A stretch of 64,000 nt of DNA from Annona cherimola (GCA_030490835.1 CM059972.1:8462264-8526263); one strand, 5' to 3'. Counted from the first letter of the stretch, positions 47,414-59,195 are shown. Made by a program: numbers and translations. The notes: generated by a model not told the origin, from the letters alone.

Positions 47414-47671
47414 TAAGCTCTTCGTACAAGATTTCACGAGAATGGGACTGTCATCCTGCAAAAAGGAAGGGCATGCAGAATGACAGCAAGTGCACCTCTA
47501 CCTAATCCTGATACACCTTTCACCTCAAATTACCATTCCATTCTCATCCTATTCAAGAAACAGAGCTGCTTATCACGTGTCTTCCACTTCCGCTGATTTT
47601 CAACTCGGAGCGGACTTCCTTTGTTTTGTTTCTTGGGCCGCTTGCCACTTCTTCCACACCAGCAGACGCCG

Positions 47672-50087
47672 ATGCCACCCAAAGGCGACAGCGCTGAAAG
47701 TAAGCGCCTCTACCTCTCTCGCCAGAATGCGTCTGACTAGCATTTCTGCAAAATCCTAAGCTTCCGTTCCATCCCAACAACAGTCATCAACACCCATCAT
47801 CTTGCTTGGGCCTTCTAATGCCCTTCCCGCTACTTAGTAGCCAGTAGGCACCCAATCGAAAATGCATTTTGCATCTTGGACCCTTGATGAGCTCAATGCA
47901 CAAGATTCGGGCCTACCTGGTGAATGGTTAGTTCTTGGTGAATTCTGCTTTGCCCTCTAAACCTAGCTTGTTAAAGGGGAAAGCAAACTACGGAATGGAT
48001 GTACTTGGATTTCCGCTAGGTTATGCAGTCAACATGCGCATGTTGTCTGGCATTTGGGTTCTTTGTGATCTTGTGAACAATTTTCATTTCCTACTCTTGG
48101 TTGATAACCGCAGGCATTGTGCTCAACTACATCAATGAGGTACGGCCAACTAGTATGTCCATATTACTAATTTAAACTAAACTATGTTCGTCTACTTTTT
48201 AAACTTTATGTATTTAATCCATGATCGTTTATATATTCTGCGAAGTTTTGTACTAAATGAAATTTATGTTTGTGATTGTTAAATCTGTTGATATACTTTA
48301 AGTATGAATCAGAAATTTAAACATTTGATGCTCAATGACCCATTTTGTAAATAATTTGCATTATTTCCAAGTGAGAAATTGATGCATTAAGAGAACAATG
48401 GAGACCCCTTGTTTGATTGAGAAGGAGGAGGAGAAAAAGAAGAATTCGCTGGCTTCAATACCAATTAGATGGCATAAATCTTAGATGATGTTGGTTATGA
48501 GGTTTAATTTATCAAAACAAGTGTTCAATGTTTACTCAAGAATAGATGGGGATGTGCTTTATAAGGTTATGGAATATTGGAATATGCATAGCAAATGTTC
48601 GATTTTACTTTTCAAGGTAGATAGTTGTGCAATGCTAGTCTTGGTATCTTAGGCTTGTTATTGTCGCTAACCAGTGTGACAGAGTCTCATCACTGGCTCA
48701 TAGCCTGTACTCCATGTTCAAAATTAGTCGAATGAGAACATATTAATGTCCTACATCAACGTTAGTGCCAACTTTTGAATGTTAGGTTCAGCAACCATCT
48801 CTTATGGTAGTTGCTTCCGTTTCTTTATGAAATTGTCACCAAATTTTTTATATGAATTATGAGAAGAATGACAAATATGCTAATCAATTTTTTATTCATT
48901 GAGTGGTTTTAAGAGATTAATTCATCCTCGTTTCCTCGATTATTCACTTCTGACTCTCAAACTACTTTTTTCTTGTGTTTACCTCATGTGCTCAAGTTAA
49001 ATTTTCTCATAATTGGAATTGGCATTTTTTACAGCAAAACAGGCCGCTGAATTCACAGAATGTTGCTGATGCTTTGCAAAAATTTAATCTGAAAAAGACA
49101 GCTGTGCAGAAAACACTGGACACTCTCACAGATAATGGACAAATTTCATTTAAGGAGTATGGTAAACAGAAGATATACATTGCTCGGCAAAATCAATTTG
49201 ACATTCCTGACAATGAGGAGCTTGGTCGAATGAAAGCTGAAAATAGTAAATTACAACAGGAGGTAGAAGATCAAAAGAAAGCAATAGGCCAAGTAGAAGG
49301 AGGTATGCTGTATTTCCCATAGTAGCTTGGCATCTGTTCAACTGGTGAAAGAGTAGAGAAAAGTCACCGGCATAATGTGTTTCTAGTTTCCATGCTACTG
49401 GAGGCCCAAGCAGATGCATTCTGCTGAAATATCAAATTATGCAGCAAACTGCCAAATGGGTGCTTAATAATAACTTAAAATTTAGTGCAAAATAACAGAT
49501 GGGTTTTGACTTTTGAAGTTGTGAGATCCATGTTGTCTTTACAGAAATCAGAGCTTTACAGTCGAACCTAACACTGGAGCAAATATGTCAAAGGCAAGCT
49601 AAACTGAGAAATGAGGTACTCTGTTGGATGATTGAAATTGAACCACTTAAGAGTAATAGCAATAGATATTTGTTCACATGATAGAATTCTTAGGCCTCAT
49701 TATTCCGGATCAGGTACAAGAAATGGAGGAAAAGCTGAAAAAATTGCAAGAAGGAACCATCCTGGTCAAGCCAGAGGATAGAAAAGCAATTGAAGACAAG
49801 TATTCAGAGAAAATCAACCAGTGGAGAAAGCGTAAGAGGATTTTCAAAGATTTATGGGATTCTATCACTGAAAACATTCCCAAGGATGTCAAAGAATTCA
49901 AGGTTGGTCATTCAAGTGCAGTACTTTATAGCAGGTGACTTGTTGCAAACGTTTCTTTATTTTCTCTCTTTTTTTCTCCCTTTTTCAGGAGGAGCTTGGA
50001 ATTGAATACGATGAAGATTTGGGAGTGACCTTTCAATCATACAGTGAACTTGCTCCCACTGGGAAAAAGATAAAGATTGGCAAATGA
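47672..50087 (+). CDS. HOP2: Homologous-pairing protein 2
   Basis: Six coding exons: 47672-47699, 48114-48139, 49035-49302, 49545-49615, 49714-49902, 49989-50087 (stop TGA). All phases fit: 681 nt, 226 residues, the length I recall for the plant protein. The N-terminal winged helix (about 10-75) includes NVADALQKFNLKKTAVQK and ISFKEYGKQKIYIARQ. Heptad-rich coiled coil follows (about 80-150). The C-terminal part has QWRKRKRIFKDLWD and EELGIEYDEDLG, family signatures. HOP2 pairs with MND1 in the nucleus and helps DMC1 and RAD51 in strand invasion between homologues during meiosis. The basic RKRKR patch and winged helix serve DNA binding. A very short first exon (9 codons) and a 26-nt second exon are unusual but join in frame. 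A MITE lies just upstream. Identification is by strong sequence memory of the family. Confidence 0.95.
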
Positions 50088-51732
50088 TTTCTTCTGGGAT
50101 TTCATGATTTGTTTAGATTGGCAAATGAAGTTCTCCGGCACCATCAAGGTCAACACATTCTTGTGGAAGCAAATAGCCCAATTGTTATATTAGTCCCTAG
50201 AACAGTTTCACCCTCCTCCCTGCAACCGAATTCTTTGTGATTGTTCAATTTCAACACTAGTGTTTTTCTTATATCATAAGCAGTGAAATCATTAAGATGT
50301 AGCCCAGCTTGTATGATTCATGCTTACTGTTACTTTTCTTATTCGACCACTAGAATTGTCATAAACTCATTGAAAAGTTAAGACTCTGAATACAGAGCGA
50401 AATTATCGTGTATTTTCTTAGAACCAAAATTTGCCCACCTCTGCACTGAATGCTTGAAGCCTTGCCTGTTCATAATGCGAACTTACACTAACTTTTTTTT
50501 CTTTATAAATGGGATATCCCCGCGTACTATGATGTAGAATTATATTTATTCAGGATCCCTCTCGAATGTTGCTGAGATGTTTATGTAATGAATTGATGGA
50601 ATCGGAATCGTGTGCTTTAGTACTACATCAGGCATACATGATGATCTGATACAATGGTCATTAAGGCTATTTTGAAGTCCCAGCATCGTCCTGCTGAAAC
50701 AAGCACATCACAGATTAATGGAGTTTGCCCGACATGATAGAGCTGTGATGCCATAGACTGATGAAACCAGCATGATAGATTCTTTCTTTGACAAGTTTTT
50801 GATATGGCTAACCGTGCGAACTCTTCTAATCAAATGATGATTCTTCATCTGTTCACAGTAGGCATTGATAGCTATATCTTCCAGCATCCAGCTTTGCCGT
50901 CATCAATTCTCAAGTCATAAAAATTGGGTAAAGTTAGTTCTAAACCTCGCATCAAGCTTTCTTTAGAAGGTTGTCGTTGAATTCCTCTGATGGAATCCAC
51001 CTCATACGTTTATGTCATGGGGTATCTCATGAATTCCATTCTCGGCAAGGCTAAATGACCAGCACGATGGCTTAAGAACCGAAAAGGCAGCAACAGAACA
51101 AAACAGTTATATAGCATTCCACAACCTCCCATTTCACGTGGCCCTAGTGATTTCTATGGAGCACCATAGAATGCCATCACGATCAACAAGAAAGATGGAT
51201 GACTTGTGCCCGGTCAGTCCCAGTTACAAAGAAGAACACTATCACTTCTTTCATACATGTCCACAGGAAAGTTATCACAACTAGATGTTTGATTCCTCAG
51301 TTCATCCGTTAACCTTGGCAATTGAACAAATCGAGAACAACTTTGCACGGACATTTTTTCGATTTCCAAATTATATTTTATTAAGGATGACATAGGAAAT
51401 AGATCACTGACAAAAATGCAGGTTCTCACTCGTTAACCAAACATTTAAGAAATGTGGTATCTGCATCTGCACTAAAGATGGATCATGAAACATTTCAACA
51501 CAAATCAAAAACTTTGTTACATAAATTTCAAAGTCATCCAAACACAGGTCAAGATACGGCACTAAATTGAAACAAGAGACACTCTTACAATATCTGCTCC
51601 TGTCTTAGCCTGACCAATATCATGAGCCATTAAAGGTGACACTAATCAACACGAGAAAAATTGGAGGAATTTTGTACTGGTAAACGGTGGATACTATGCT
51701 GTAAGCATAGTAGAAGCTGTTTTTTGTTCTTG
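50088..51732. other. Convergent spacer between HOP2 and CMC1-like
   Basis: Probably contains both 3' UTRs. I see no further exon. A 71-codon minus-strand frame (51214-51429) has no recognisable features. Confidence 0.5.
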
Positions 51733-53421
51733 CTAGCTCTTGTTCTCTTGTTGAAGCATGTAGTTTTTCTTCATTTCTTCAAGGACTGAGTCATTGGTAC
51801 TGTCAATAAGAAATATTTCAGAATATTCAATAACTTACTGATAGTAATAATTAATAATAAACAAAGAACAATGGTGGATATCCTCATTGGTCAAAAGAGG
51901 ATCCGATACCACCTGATCTTCAAATGGCCCCTTTCAAATCCATGGCACCCATTTCCAGCAGCTTAGGATTTGATGTATCTGTATCGAATGACCTGATATA
52001 CTCATTTTAAATCATATATGTGGTACAAATGTCTTGTTGCATGCAGGATGCTATCATACCCAGTAGGCCAAGTTTGGGTAGATATACTAGCCAGATAGAC
52101 CCCAAAATTCAAATGTATGTTAAACAAAGAACTTATATCCATTTCATTCCAGGAAACATTATCACATAATTCAACTACTCAAATGAGTTCTGGGAAGTTG
52201 ATCTTTTCCCAGCATTCAAAATGGCCTCAAAATTTCTACCACACAAGAATCGTGCTTGATCAAATATCACTATATCGCTATGACTGGTTTGAGAAGTGGA
52301 GCAAAGGCAAGATAAGAACTGATAATTCTACCATATCAGTCAACTTACTATTGATGCAAACAGTCATTCAATTCTTTTGCTTGCTTTCTGCATTGCCAGA
52401 CAACGGATATGGTCCTCCCTGAAGCACATTCAGCATACTTCAATGTGTACTGATCACATTCTTTTAGTGCCTTCTGCTTCATTTTGCTGCGTAGAGCTGC
52501 AAATTTTAATTATCAAAATCCTTTGTAATTCATAATATCAAAGACAAATGAAACAGGGGAGAGGAGAGAGAGCATGAAATGGAAATGAAGAGCCTGGTCA
52601 ATGAAGTGGAATTTGCTTGGCACATAATTGAATGGAAACAAAAATGCTGCATGTAAAAAGAATATGATATCAAAGTCAAAATGAATAAGCAATAATAACT
52701 GAAACATAGGCAATGATATATATATATATTTGGTTTTTATGAAGAGTACATGTCAAATTTACCCTGGGGAAATGAATTTTCCAAGGATTTCAACTCCACT
52801 CTACTGATCAAGACCATACACCCAACATTATCCGAGCAGTTGTCCAACTAATTAAGATATCAACAGCATCAAAGCCTCTAAAAACTGTTTGGGATCAGCT
52901 GCATGAACCTATAGGTCTACTCCCTTTTTGCCTTTTTCCCCCCTTCTTTTTTGAACCATCTCATTTGATTTGTTGAGCCAAGCGAACCAACGCCTCTCAT
53001 GTCTGACAATATCCATGAATTATGGACCTTTCCCCATGCCCCTTCAGAGTATTCTAGTAGAAAACTCTCCTGCCCACTTCCCAGCAGTGCATCGGTGTAT
53101 CAGCACATGGCATGGACTAAAAATATTAAGCATCCCCTAAAATCAACTACACTGCTATTCGCTGTTATTTTGACAAAAAGAAAAAAAAAAAAAATGATTG
53201 TTGAAACGACGAGATGGATTGATTGTGAGCACGTCGTCAATGGTCACATTTATTTATTTATTTTATCTCCACCGAAAAACAGTCTCCATCAAATCATAGA
53301 CGCTAATGCAGGCATCCGACCTTTCAAGCAAGCAAAAATCTCGAAGTTGCCTCCCCAACAAGTGGTGTTGGAGAGTCATAAATCACTTGGGAGTTTTTTT
53401 TCTTGTGTTTCTGAACTTTTT

Positions 53422-53469
<48 letters not shown>

Positions 53470-53643
53470 TCATCAGGGAAAGCAGCCCGAAATCAGGGGG
53501 TAACTGCAACCTAGTTTTGAAGCTGGGGAAGCAGGAACGATGGTCAACGTGTTTTGAAGGTGGAACAATTGTTAGCTTGTTACTTTACCTTCTTCGACTT
53601 TCTTCTTGACATGATTTTCTCTCGCCTCTTGCACATACCCCAT
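51733..53643 (-). CDS. CMC1: CMC1-like twin CX9C mitochondrial protein
   Basis: Three exons on the minus strand: 53589-53643, 52349-52496, 51733-51799 (stop TAG). Phases fit, giving 89 residues. It begins MGYVQEARENHVKKKVEE. Two CX9C motifs are present: CDQYTLKYAEC (C32, C42) and CRKQAKELNDC (C54, C64), separated by ASGRTISVVWQ. This is the CHCH fold of the Cmc1 family of cytochrome c oxidase assembly factors, imported into the mitochondrial intermembrane space by the MIA40/ERV1 disulphide relay. The tail NDSVLEEMKKNYMLQQENKS is acidic/helical and typical for plant members. Intron 1 (52497-53588) carries a long AG microsatellite. None of the exons is long enough to stand out as an open frame, so the gene is easily missed. 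The assignment to CMC1 rather than a sister CHCH protein is by resemblance. Confidence 0.9.
53424..53466 (+). repeat. (AG)n microsatellite in CMC1-like intron 1
   Basis: About 21 uninterrupted AG units. It creates spurious open frames encoding RERERE and SLSLSL. Confidence 0.97.
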
Positions 53644-53884
53644 TCCCACACACCTTGTTGTTCCCTTTCCCTCTCTCTACAGTTTTATCTCCGTCGTCTC
53701 CGATCTTACTTTTGCTTTATTAGCGAGAGCTCCGAGCTCGCACCGCTTTCTGCAAATAGGTCACCTCCGCCCGAGCAAGGACGTTATTAAACCCTGTATT
53801 ATTAGTTGCTCGAATTCCATATAATCTTCCGATGCTTCCCTGAAACTTTTTCCATGGAAGAGCCATTTTCAATATGAAGATAAT

Positions 53885-54620
53885 TATTGAAAAATTCATT
53901 TCATTTATTATATTTACCATCACTTATATTATTGCAAAAACTCTTTCATTTCTCTAATATTATTGTATATGAGACTTATCTACAAACATATAAAATCAAT
54001 ATAATAAAATAATTTAACGTTAAATATCAATTTTTAAGCAGTATTTTTAACATTTAAACCATTTAAAATATCATTATTAGATGGATAATGATTCTACAAA
54101 GTATTACTATATTCTAATACGGGTGTGTTTGGTAATTTGAAAAAGTTGTCAAGTTAAAACTTTTCAATCTAAAACTTTTCATTCTCCATAACTACTCTTT
54201 TTTTAATTATTTTTTACACATATTTCTATACAACAACTTTACTTTTCAATCATTTCTACACAACTTCCAATACAACTAACCTATTTATTTTAAATTTATT
54301 CTCCTTACTCCTCATCATTACCCCTACAATATAACATCGTTTTCTACTAATTTGACAACTTTTACATAAAAAAAAATTTCATCAAAAATTTTACAACTTC
54401 CCAAACACACCCTATATATGCAAATAGATCTAATGATTTTTTAAAATTTATACATAAATGCACTTATTTTGAAGCAAACAAGCCTATGTGCATATTGTAC
54501 GTAGATGAAATTTAGTCTCATGACTAACCAAGTGATATTAAATACAATTAATAAATTAAATTTTCTGTAAAATATTAAGATTTAAGTTTAATGGAGTTAC
54601 ATGGAACTGCTTATATATAA
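53885..54620 (+). repeat. Dispersed AT-rich repeat interrupted by a MITE
   Basis: Third copy of the family at 24535 and 25255, split at 54121 by a MITE. The left part ends ACTATATTCTAATA and the right part resumes with TAGATGAAATTTAG and AATACAATTAATAAATT blocks. Confidence 0.6.
54121..54412 (-). mobile_element. Tourist-like MITE
   Basis: Ends GGGTGTGTTTGGTAATTTG and CTTCCCAAACACACCC, flanked by TAC and TAT. It is inserted in the dispersed repeat 53885-54620. Confidence 0.87.
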
Positions 54621-55297
54621 CCCGATGCATATAAGCGAGCCACATAGTCTTACCCTTAATTCTCCACTCATGCTTGTGATTTTAAAAAAAATTATAACAT
54701 ACTTGTATATTTTGCCTACAATTCTATTTGTACCCACATTATTAAAGATTTGTTAGGTAAAACTTTGGCACTTTTATAGCTATAAAAATCATATATTATT
54801 TAAATATAAATTTTTAACTTTGAGCAAATCAACCTGAGATTATATTAAGATTTGTGCATATTCATTATTCTACGGAAGTGCTTACAACCTTTAAAAAAAA
54901 GTTCTAAAAAGTATGAATATAAGTGAAATTTTATTCCAAATATAAAATGTATTATAAATTTTTGAAAATTCATAAGTATAGGTAGAATTAATGGTAAAGT
55001 TCATGTCTATATATGGAATTTACCATTAGTATCGTTATTGTTTTAAGGCAGTTAAACCTTTAATTTTTTATAATGGAAATGTATGACATATTTACAGCTT
55101 CATGCTCAAAGTGCGTACAGGGCAAAGATGAAATGAGAATAAAATGATATATAATGTTTTCTAAAAATATTGCTTGTTGAAGTTAATGATTTATTATTTA
55201 TTTATACATTTTTTTAGAGAAGCAATCCTATTAATTCATACTAAACAACTATACTTAAAAAAAAAGTGCTTCTGTTGGCCTAGGCTAAGCAACTACA

Positions 55298-55864
55298 GGT
55301 GTGTTTGGTTTTAAATAAAAAAAATGTATTGAAAATTATTCAATCTAAAACTTTTCACTTTTTACAGCAACATAATTTTTAAATTTTTATTCATATATTC
55401 ATATACAAACTGCCTTTTTTTCAATTATTTACACGTAATTATTCATAAAACTAACCTGGGCGTATTTGGCTAGAGATAAAACTTTTTGATGAAAAATGTT
55501 AATGTTTCAAATTAATAGAAAATAATATAATGCGATATGAGTAACAATGCAGTGTAAAGAGAATAAAATTAAAATAGTTAAGTTAGTTGTATAAGTAGAT
55601 ATATGTAAATGATTGAAAAGTATGATTGTTTATATAAAAAATTGCGAAAAATAATTAACAAATATGATAGTTATGGAAAATGAAAAATTTTAAACTGAAA
55701 AGTTTTTGTTGTTATTTTTGTTGTCCAACAAAACACACCCTTTAACTTTATTCATTTTATTCATCATTATTATTTATATTATATCACATATGTTCACTCA
55801 TTTTAACAACTTTCATAACAAAAACTTTTTATTAAAAAGTTTTATCACTTCTCAAACATACCCC
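55298..55864 (-). mobile_element. Outer MITE of a nested pair
   Basis: Starts GGTGTGTTTGGTTTT and ends CTCAAACATACCCC. The family sequence breaks at AACTAACCT (55457) and resumes at TTTAACTTTATTC (55741), so a second MITE was inserted into it. Confidence 0.8.
55458..55740 (+). mobile_element. Inner MITE inserted into another MITE
   Basis: 283 bp, ends GGGCGTATTTGGCTAG and CAACAAAACACACCC, in the opposite orientation to the outer copy. Confidence 0.83.
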
Positions 55865-55865
55865 G

Positions 55866-55999
55866 CATCTAATATATCTATTTTAAGTTTATTATATTTA
55901 TTCATTATTATTATTCTTATTATATCATATTAGTTTCTTGCATTTCAAAAATTGTTATACAAAAAACTTTCCATCAAATGTTTTATCACTTTCCAAACA
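55866..55999 (-). mobile_element. MITE right-end fragment
   Basis: Carries the last part of the family sequence (TATCTATTTTAAGTTTATT to TTATCACTTTCCAAACAAGCC) directly after the nested pair. The left half is missing. Confidence 0.6.
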
Positions 56000-56038
56000 A
56001 GCCTTTTGTCAACAACTTTGTTCGCGGGTTTTTGATAG

Positions 56039-56776
56039 GTAATTTGCTGATATACCTACTTAGTTTGACGTTAATTGTTGATATATCTATATTGTTTCAC
56101 GAATTGTACATTATCCCTACAAAGTTTCACAAAAATTGTTTGCACCTCTTGTTAACGATTGTTAAATAAGAAAATGTAATTTGTTGATATGCCAATTAAG
56201 TTTGATGCTGATTGGTGAAATGGCCGCATTATTTCATAAATCGTATATTACTTCTACAAAGTTTCAGCGAAACTGCTTGCATACCCATGACAACTTGTTG
56301 TCACCAAACGTGCATTAAAATTTTAGATAACCATAATTTTTTTTATGTAAAGTTATATTAGAATCTCACAGTTTATAAATACCCAGTTGTGCATATGGAA
56401 GAAGTTTATAAAACACCAATGTTAATTGCTGTCATGTTATCTTATTCCACCTGCACAATTGGATAATTTTTGTCATGATCCGAAATTTTAATGCACGCTT
56501 GTCAATAAAAATATGTCACGGGTATACAAATAATTTTGGTGAAATTTTATGAGAGTAATATACAATTCGAGAAACAATACGAGTATATTAGCAATTAGTG
56601 TCAAATTTAATGAGTACATTAGCAAATTATATTTGTTTATTCACCAACCATTAAATTTCAGTAATTAACAAGGATACACGAGCAATTTTTATTATGTGAG
56701 TAATATGCAATTCGTGAAAAAATGTGAATATATCAGCAATTAGCGTCAAACTAAGTAGATGTATTAACAAATTACC
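56039..56776. mobile_element. Long inverted repeat / foldback element, ~740 bp
   Basis: Arms of about 300 bp: 56039-56340 and 56480-56776. The left arm has GGTAATTTGCTGATATACC and CTTAGTTTGACGTTAATTG; the right arm has their complements (CAATTAGCGTCAAACTAAG, ending ATTACC). The arms meet at GTGCATTAAAATTTTAG and its complement around a ~130-bp loop. No ORF. Transcription would give a long double-stranded stem. Confidence 0.8.
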
Positions 56777-57198
56777 ATTTGAAGACACAAATAATAGAGT
56801 CGGTTTTCAATTATTATTATTATTTTTTTAAAACAACATTGGTAAAGTAAGTGTTGATCATGTGTCTATGTGGTTGAAGACTCAGAGTAGCCTTACGTTT
56901 CTTGTTTAAGAAATAATAGGATTCTCCTTTTGTGAAATGTAAGATTGAGCATAAATTATATAAAAAATTAAGGTTAATATCAAATATATCTACTATATTT
57001 GACTTTAATTACAAATATACATACTAAGTTTAAGAATTTTCACACATATGTACTAAGTGTAAGGAAAATTTCATCCATATCTATTATGTCAGACACTTAA
57101 AATTCACTATTATTCATCATATGAAATATACAAAATGCCCATTTCTGTTTAATAACAATAGTCATTCGACTACAACAGAAGTCGAACAATGCGATGAA

Positions 57199-57383
57199 AA
57201 CACATCTAATGCGAGAGAAAAACTAGACAGAATGAGTTTTAACAGTCTGAATATGGTATCAATTACAACGAATGTTAAAAATCAATCAGGGATATTTTGA
57301 GATTTTAAAATAATTAAATGTTCATAACTATTATATTGGGTATGTTTAAAATTAACGAAATACTTAGTAAGTATACGTGAAAG
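57199..57383 (+). repeat. Direct repeat left of a MITE
   Basis: Shares AACACATCTAATGCG, GAGTTTTAA and GAAATACTTA(G/A)TAAGTA blocks with 57718-57881. Confidence 0.7.
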
Positions 57384-57396
57384 CTTTTCAAACTTA

Positions 57397-57677
57397 GGGT
57401 GCGTTTGGTAATAAGTAAAAATTGTCAAGTTAAAACTTTTCAATCTCAAACTTGTCACTTTCCATAACTATCTTATTTTTTAATTATTTTTTCACATTTT
57501 TTTATACAACTACCATATTTTTCAATTATTTATACACAATTACCAACACAACTAATCTATTTATTTCAACTTTATCCTATTTACTCCTCATCATTACCCC
57601 TATCATATCACATCATTTGACAACTTTTACTCTCTACAACTTTTCATCAAAATTTTGTTCCATTTCCAAACACACCC
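57397..57677 (-). mobile_element. Tourist-like MITE, TTA target sites
   Basis: 281 bp, ends GGGTGCGTTTGGTAATAAG and TTTCCAAACACACCC, flanked by TTA on both sides. Its first 12 bases, GGGTGCGTTTGG, are identical to those of the right inverted repeat of the 9241-21644 element. Confidence 0.92.
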
Positions 57678-57717
57678 TTAGTGTGTTTATCTGTAACGAA
57701 GGACAAATGTAATGGGA

Positions 57718-57881
57718 AACACATCTAATGCAATGAGTTTTAATGGTTTGCATACGACAACAATCATAATGAATATTAAATTAATTAGAAGTATTTTGAA
57801 AATTTAAAATTATTAAATATTTATAACTGTCATATTGAATATATTTGAAATTAATGAAATACTTAATAAGTACATGTAAAA
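57718..57881 (+). repeat. Direct repeat right of a MITE
   Basis: Second copy of 57199-57383. The pair probably predates the MITE between them. Confidence 0.7.
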
Positions 57882-58080
57882 TTTTTTCATATTTAATGAG
57901 TATATTTGTAATTAAGACCAATGTATCGGGTGTGTTTAAAATTAGCCAAAAAAATTGAAAAAAAAAAAGAAGAAATCTCTTGAAAAAATACATCGGAAGA
58001 CGGAATTGAAAACAACGGAACTCTCCCGTAAAGACGTCTCCACCAGCCCTAATATCGGAATTTTGATCTTTTCATGCCAG

Positions 58081-58236
58081 TGTAAAATTTAACCCAGAAA
58101 TGATCCAGGAGGGTTGATAGAACCAATACTCCACGCAAGCGATCTTCGGCTAGATTGCTACTGTAAAATTTTAATCCAGATTCATCCCAGGAGGGTTGAT
58201 AGAACCCGTACTCCATCGGGACGATCTTCGGCTAGA
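58081..58236 (+). repeat. Tandem duplication in the 5' UTR region
   Basis: 58081-58155 and 58162-58236 share TGTAAAATTTAA, CAGGAGGGTTGATAGAACC and GATCTTCGGCTAGA. It lies in the presumed first exon or promoter of the bPH-like gene. Confidence 0.8.
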
Positions 58237-59195
58237 CCGTCGGGGGCATTGGAGCTGGAACGGAGGAGAAATCGCATATCTGGCTTTCTATCGGCTTCAA
58301 TGATTCAGAACACGGTTTGAGAAGACTAATCGGATTCTTGTCAAGGATCTCTGGCTAGAATTCAAGAGAAGTTTCGCTCTTGTAATCTTTATGTGAAGCA
58401 AAACGAAGGTAAGCGATTTTTACTTCCAAATGAAACTCTCTATTAACCATTTTTTTCTTTGCTGATTGACTGTTAGTTTTCGTTAAATTATTGAAATCTA
58501 TGAATTTCACATGTTTTGTTCAATACGATAATCTTTTTTTGTGAAAATTACGTTATTTGACAGTTAGTTTCAGAGCACAACTGTTAGACGAGTTTGCCAC
58601 ACTTGCTTGTTTACCATTAGTAGCTTTATAATCTATTTTCCACTCTTCACTATATATAATAGCTGGCTTGTTTGGTTTGGCCATTAGTTTAGAGCTTGCA
58701 GAGAGTATTTTAAACTTTGTGCACCCTCTTGCATACAAATGTCACGGCATCCAAGTAGCAGAGCTAGCTATGAATCATCCCCTTGCAGTTTGTTGTACAA
58801 TTCATCGATCGGGGGTGGCCCAACTGGTTGGAATAAGCCAGATGAAGGCTTAACTAGTTTAGAAACATTATTCTGCCTGTGAAAATTTATAGCCGTTTTG
58901 GATGTGGAAAAGGATATTTTTTTGTTCCGATGCTTGTAAAATTTGGCCAAAGACGCTCCTTTGATTCATTGTCACTCATTCCTATTTATGGATCTTTCAA
59001 ATTCGAAGCAGGCTGGAGGGTTAGGGGATTGTTTTCTGATTGGTTCAGACATTTTTGCTTTAATTCAATTTCAGAAAGCACCTGCTTATGTTTGTGAGAA
59101 TTGGTATGCATTTGCCTACACTTTCATTATATGCGAGAGATCTTAATAATGTAATATATGTGTGTATATATATATGCATAAATTCAGTGCTGTAG

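Larger units (their letters stand above)
45348..47671. other. Divergent intergenic region, WD40 and HOP2
   Basis: It includes a probable noncoding first exon of the WD40 transcript (about 45579-45700, minus strand), whose donor GGAG/GTAGGT would join the acceptor next to ATG 45347. A minus-strand ATG at 45667-45669 in it opens a short upstream frame. The rest is AT-rich with three MITE copies. A G-box CACGTG lies at 47574-47579 before HOP2. Confidence 0.55.
53644..59195. other. AT-rich TE-dense spacer and 5' UTR of the bPH-like gene
   Basis: MITEs, a long inverted repeat and dispersed repeats fill 53880-57900. From about 57990 it becomes less AT-rich and is probably the 5' UTR exon of the bPH-like gene, with a donor AACGAAG/GTAAGC at 58408-58409 and an acceptor CTGTAG directly before the ATG at 59196. 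No coding is seen here. Confidence 0.55.

Noticed and set aside
53306..53514. Frames with RERERE and SLSLSL runs
   Set aside because: They are produced by the AG microsatellite in an intron.
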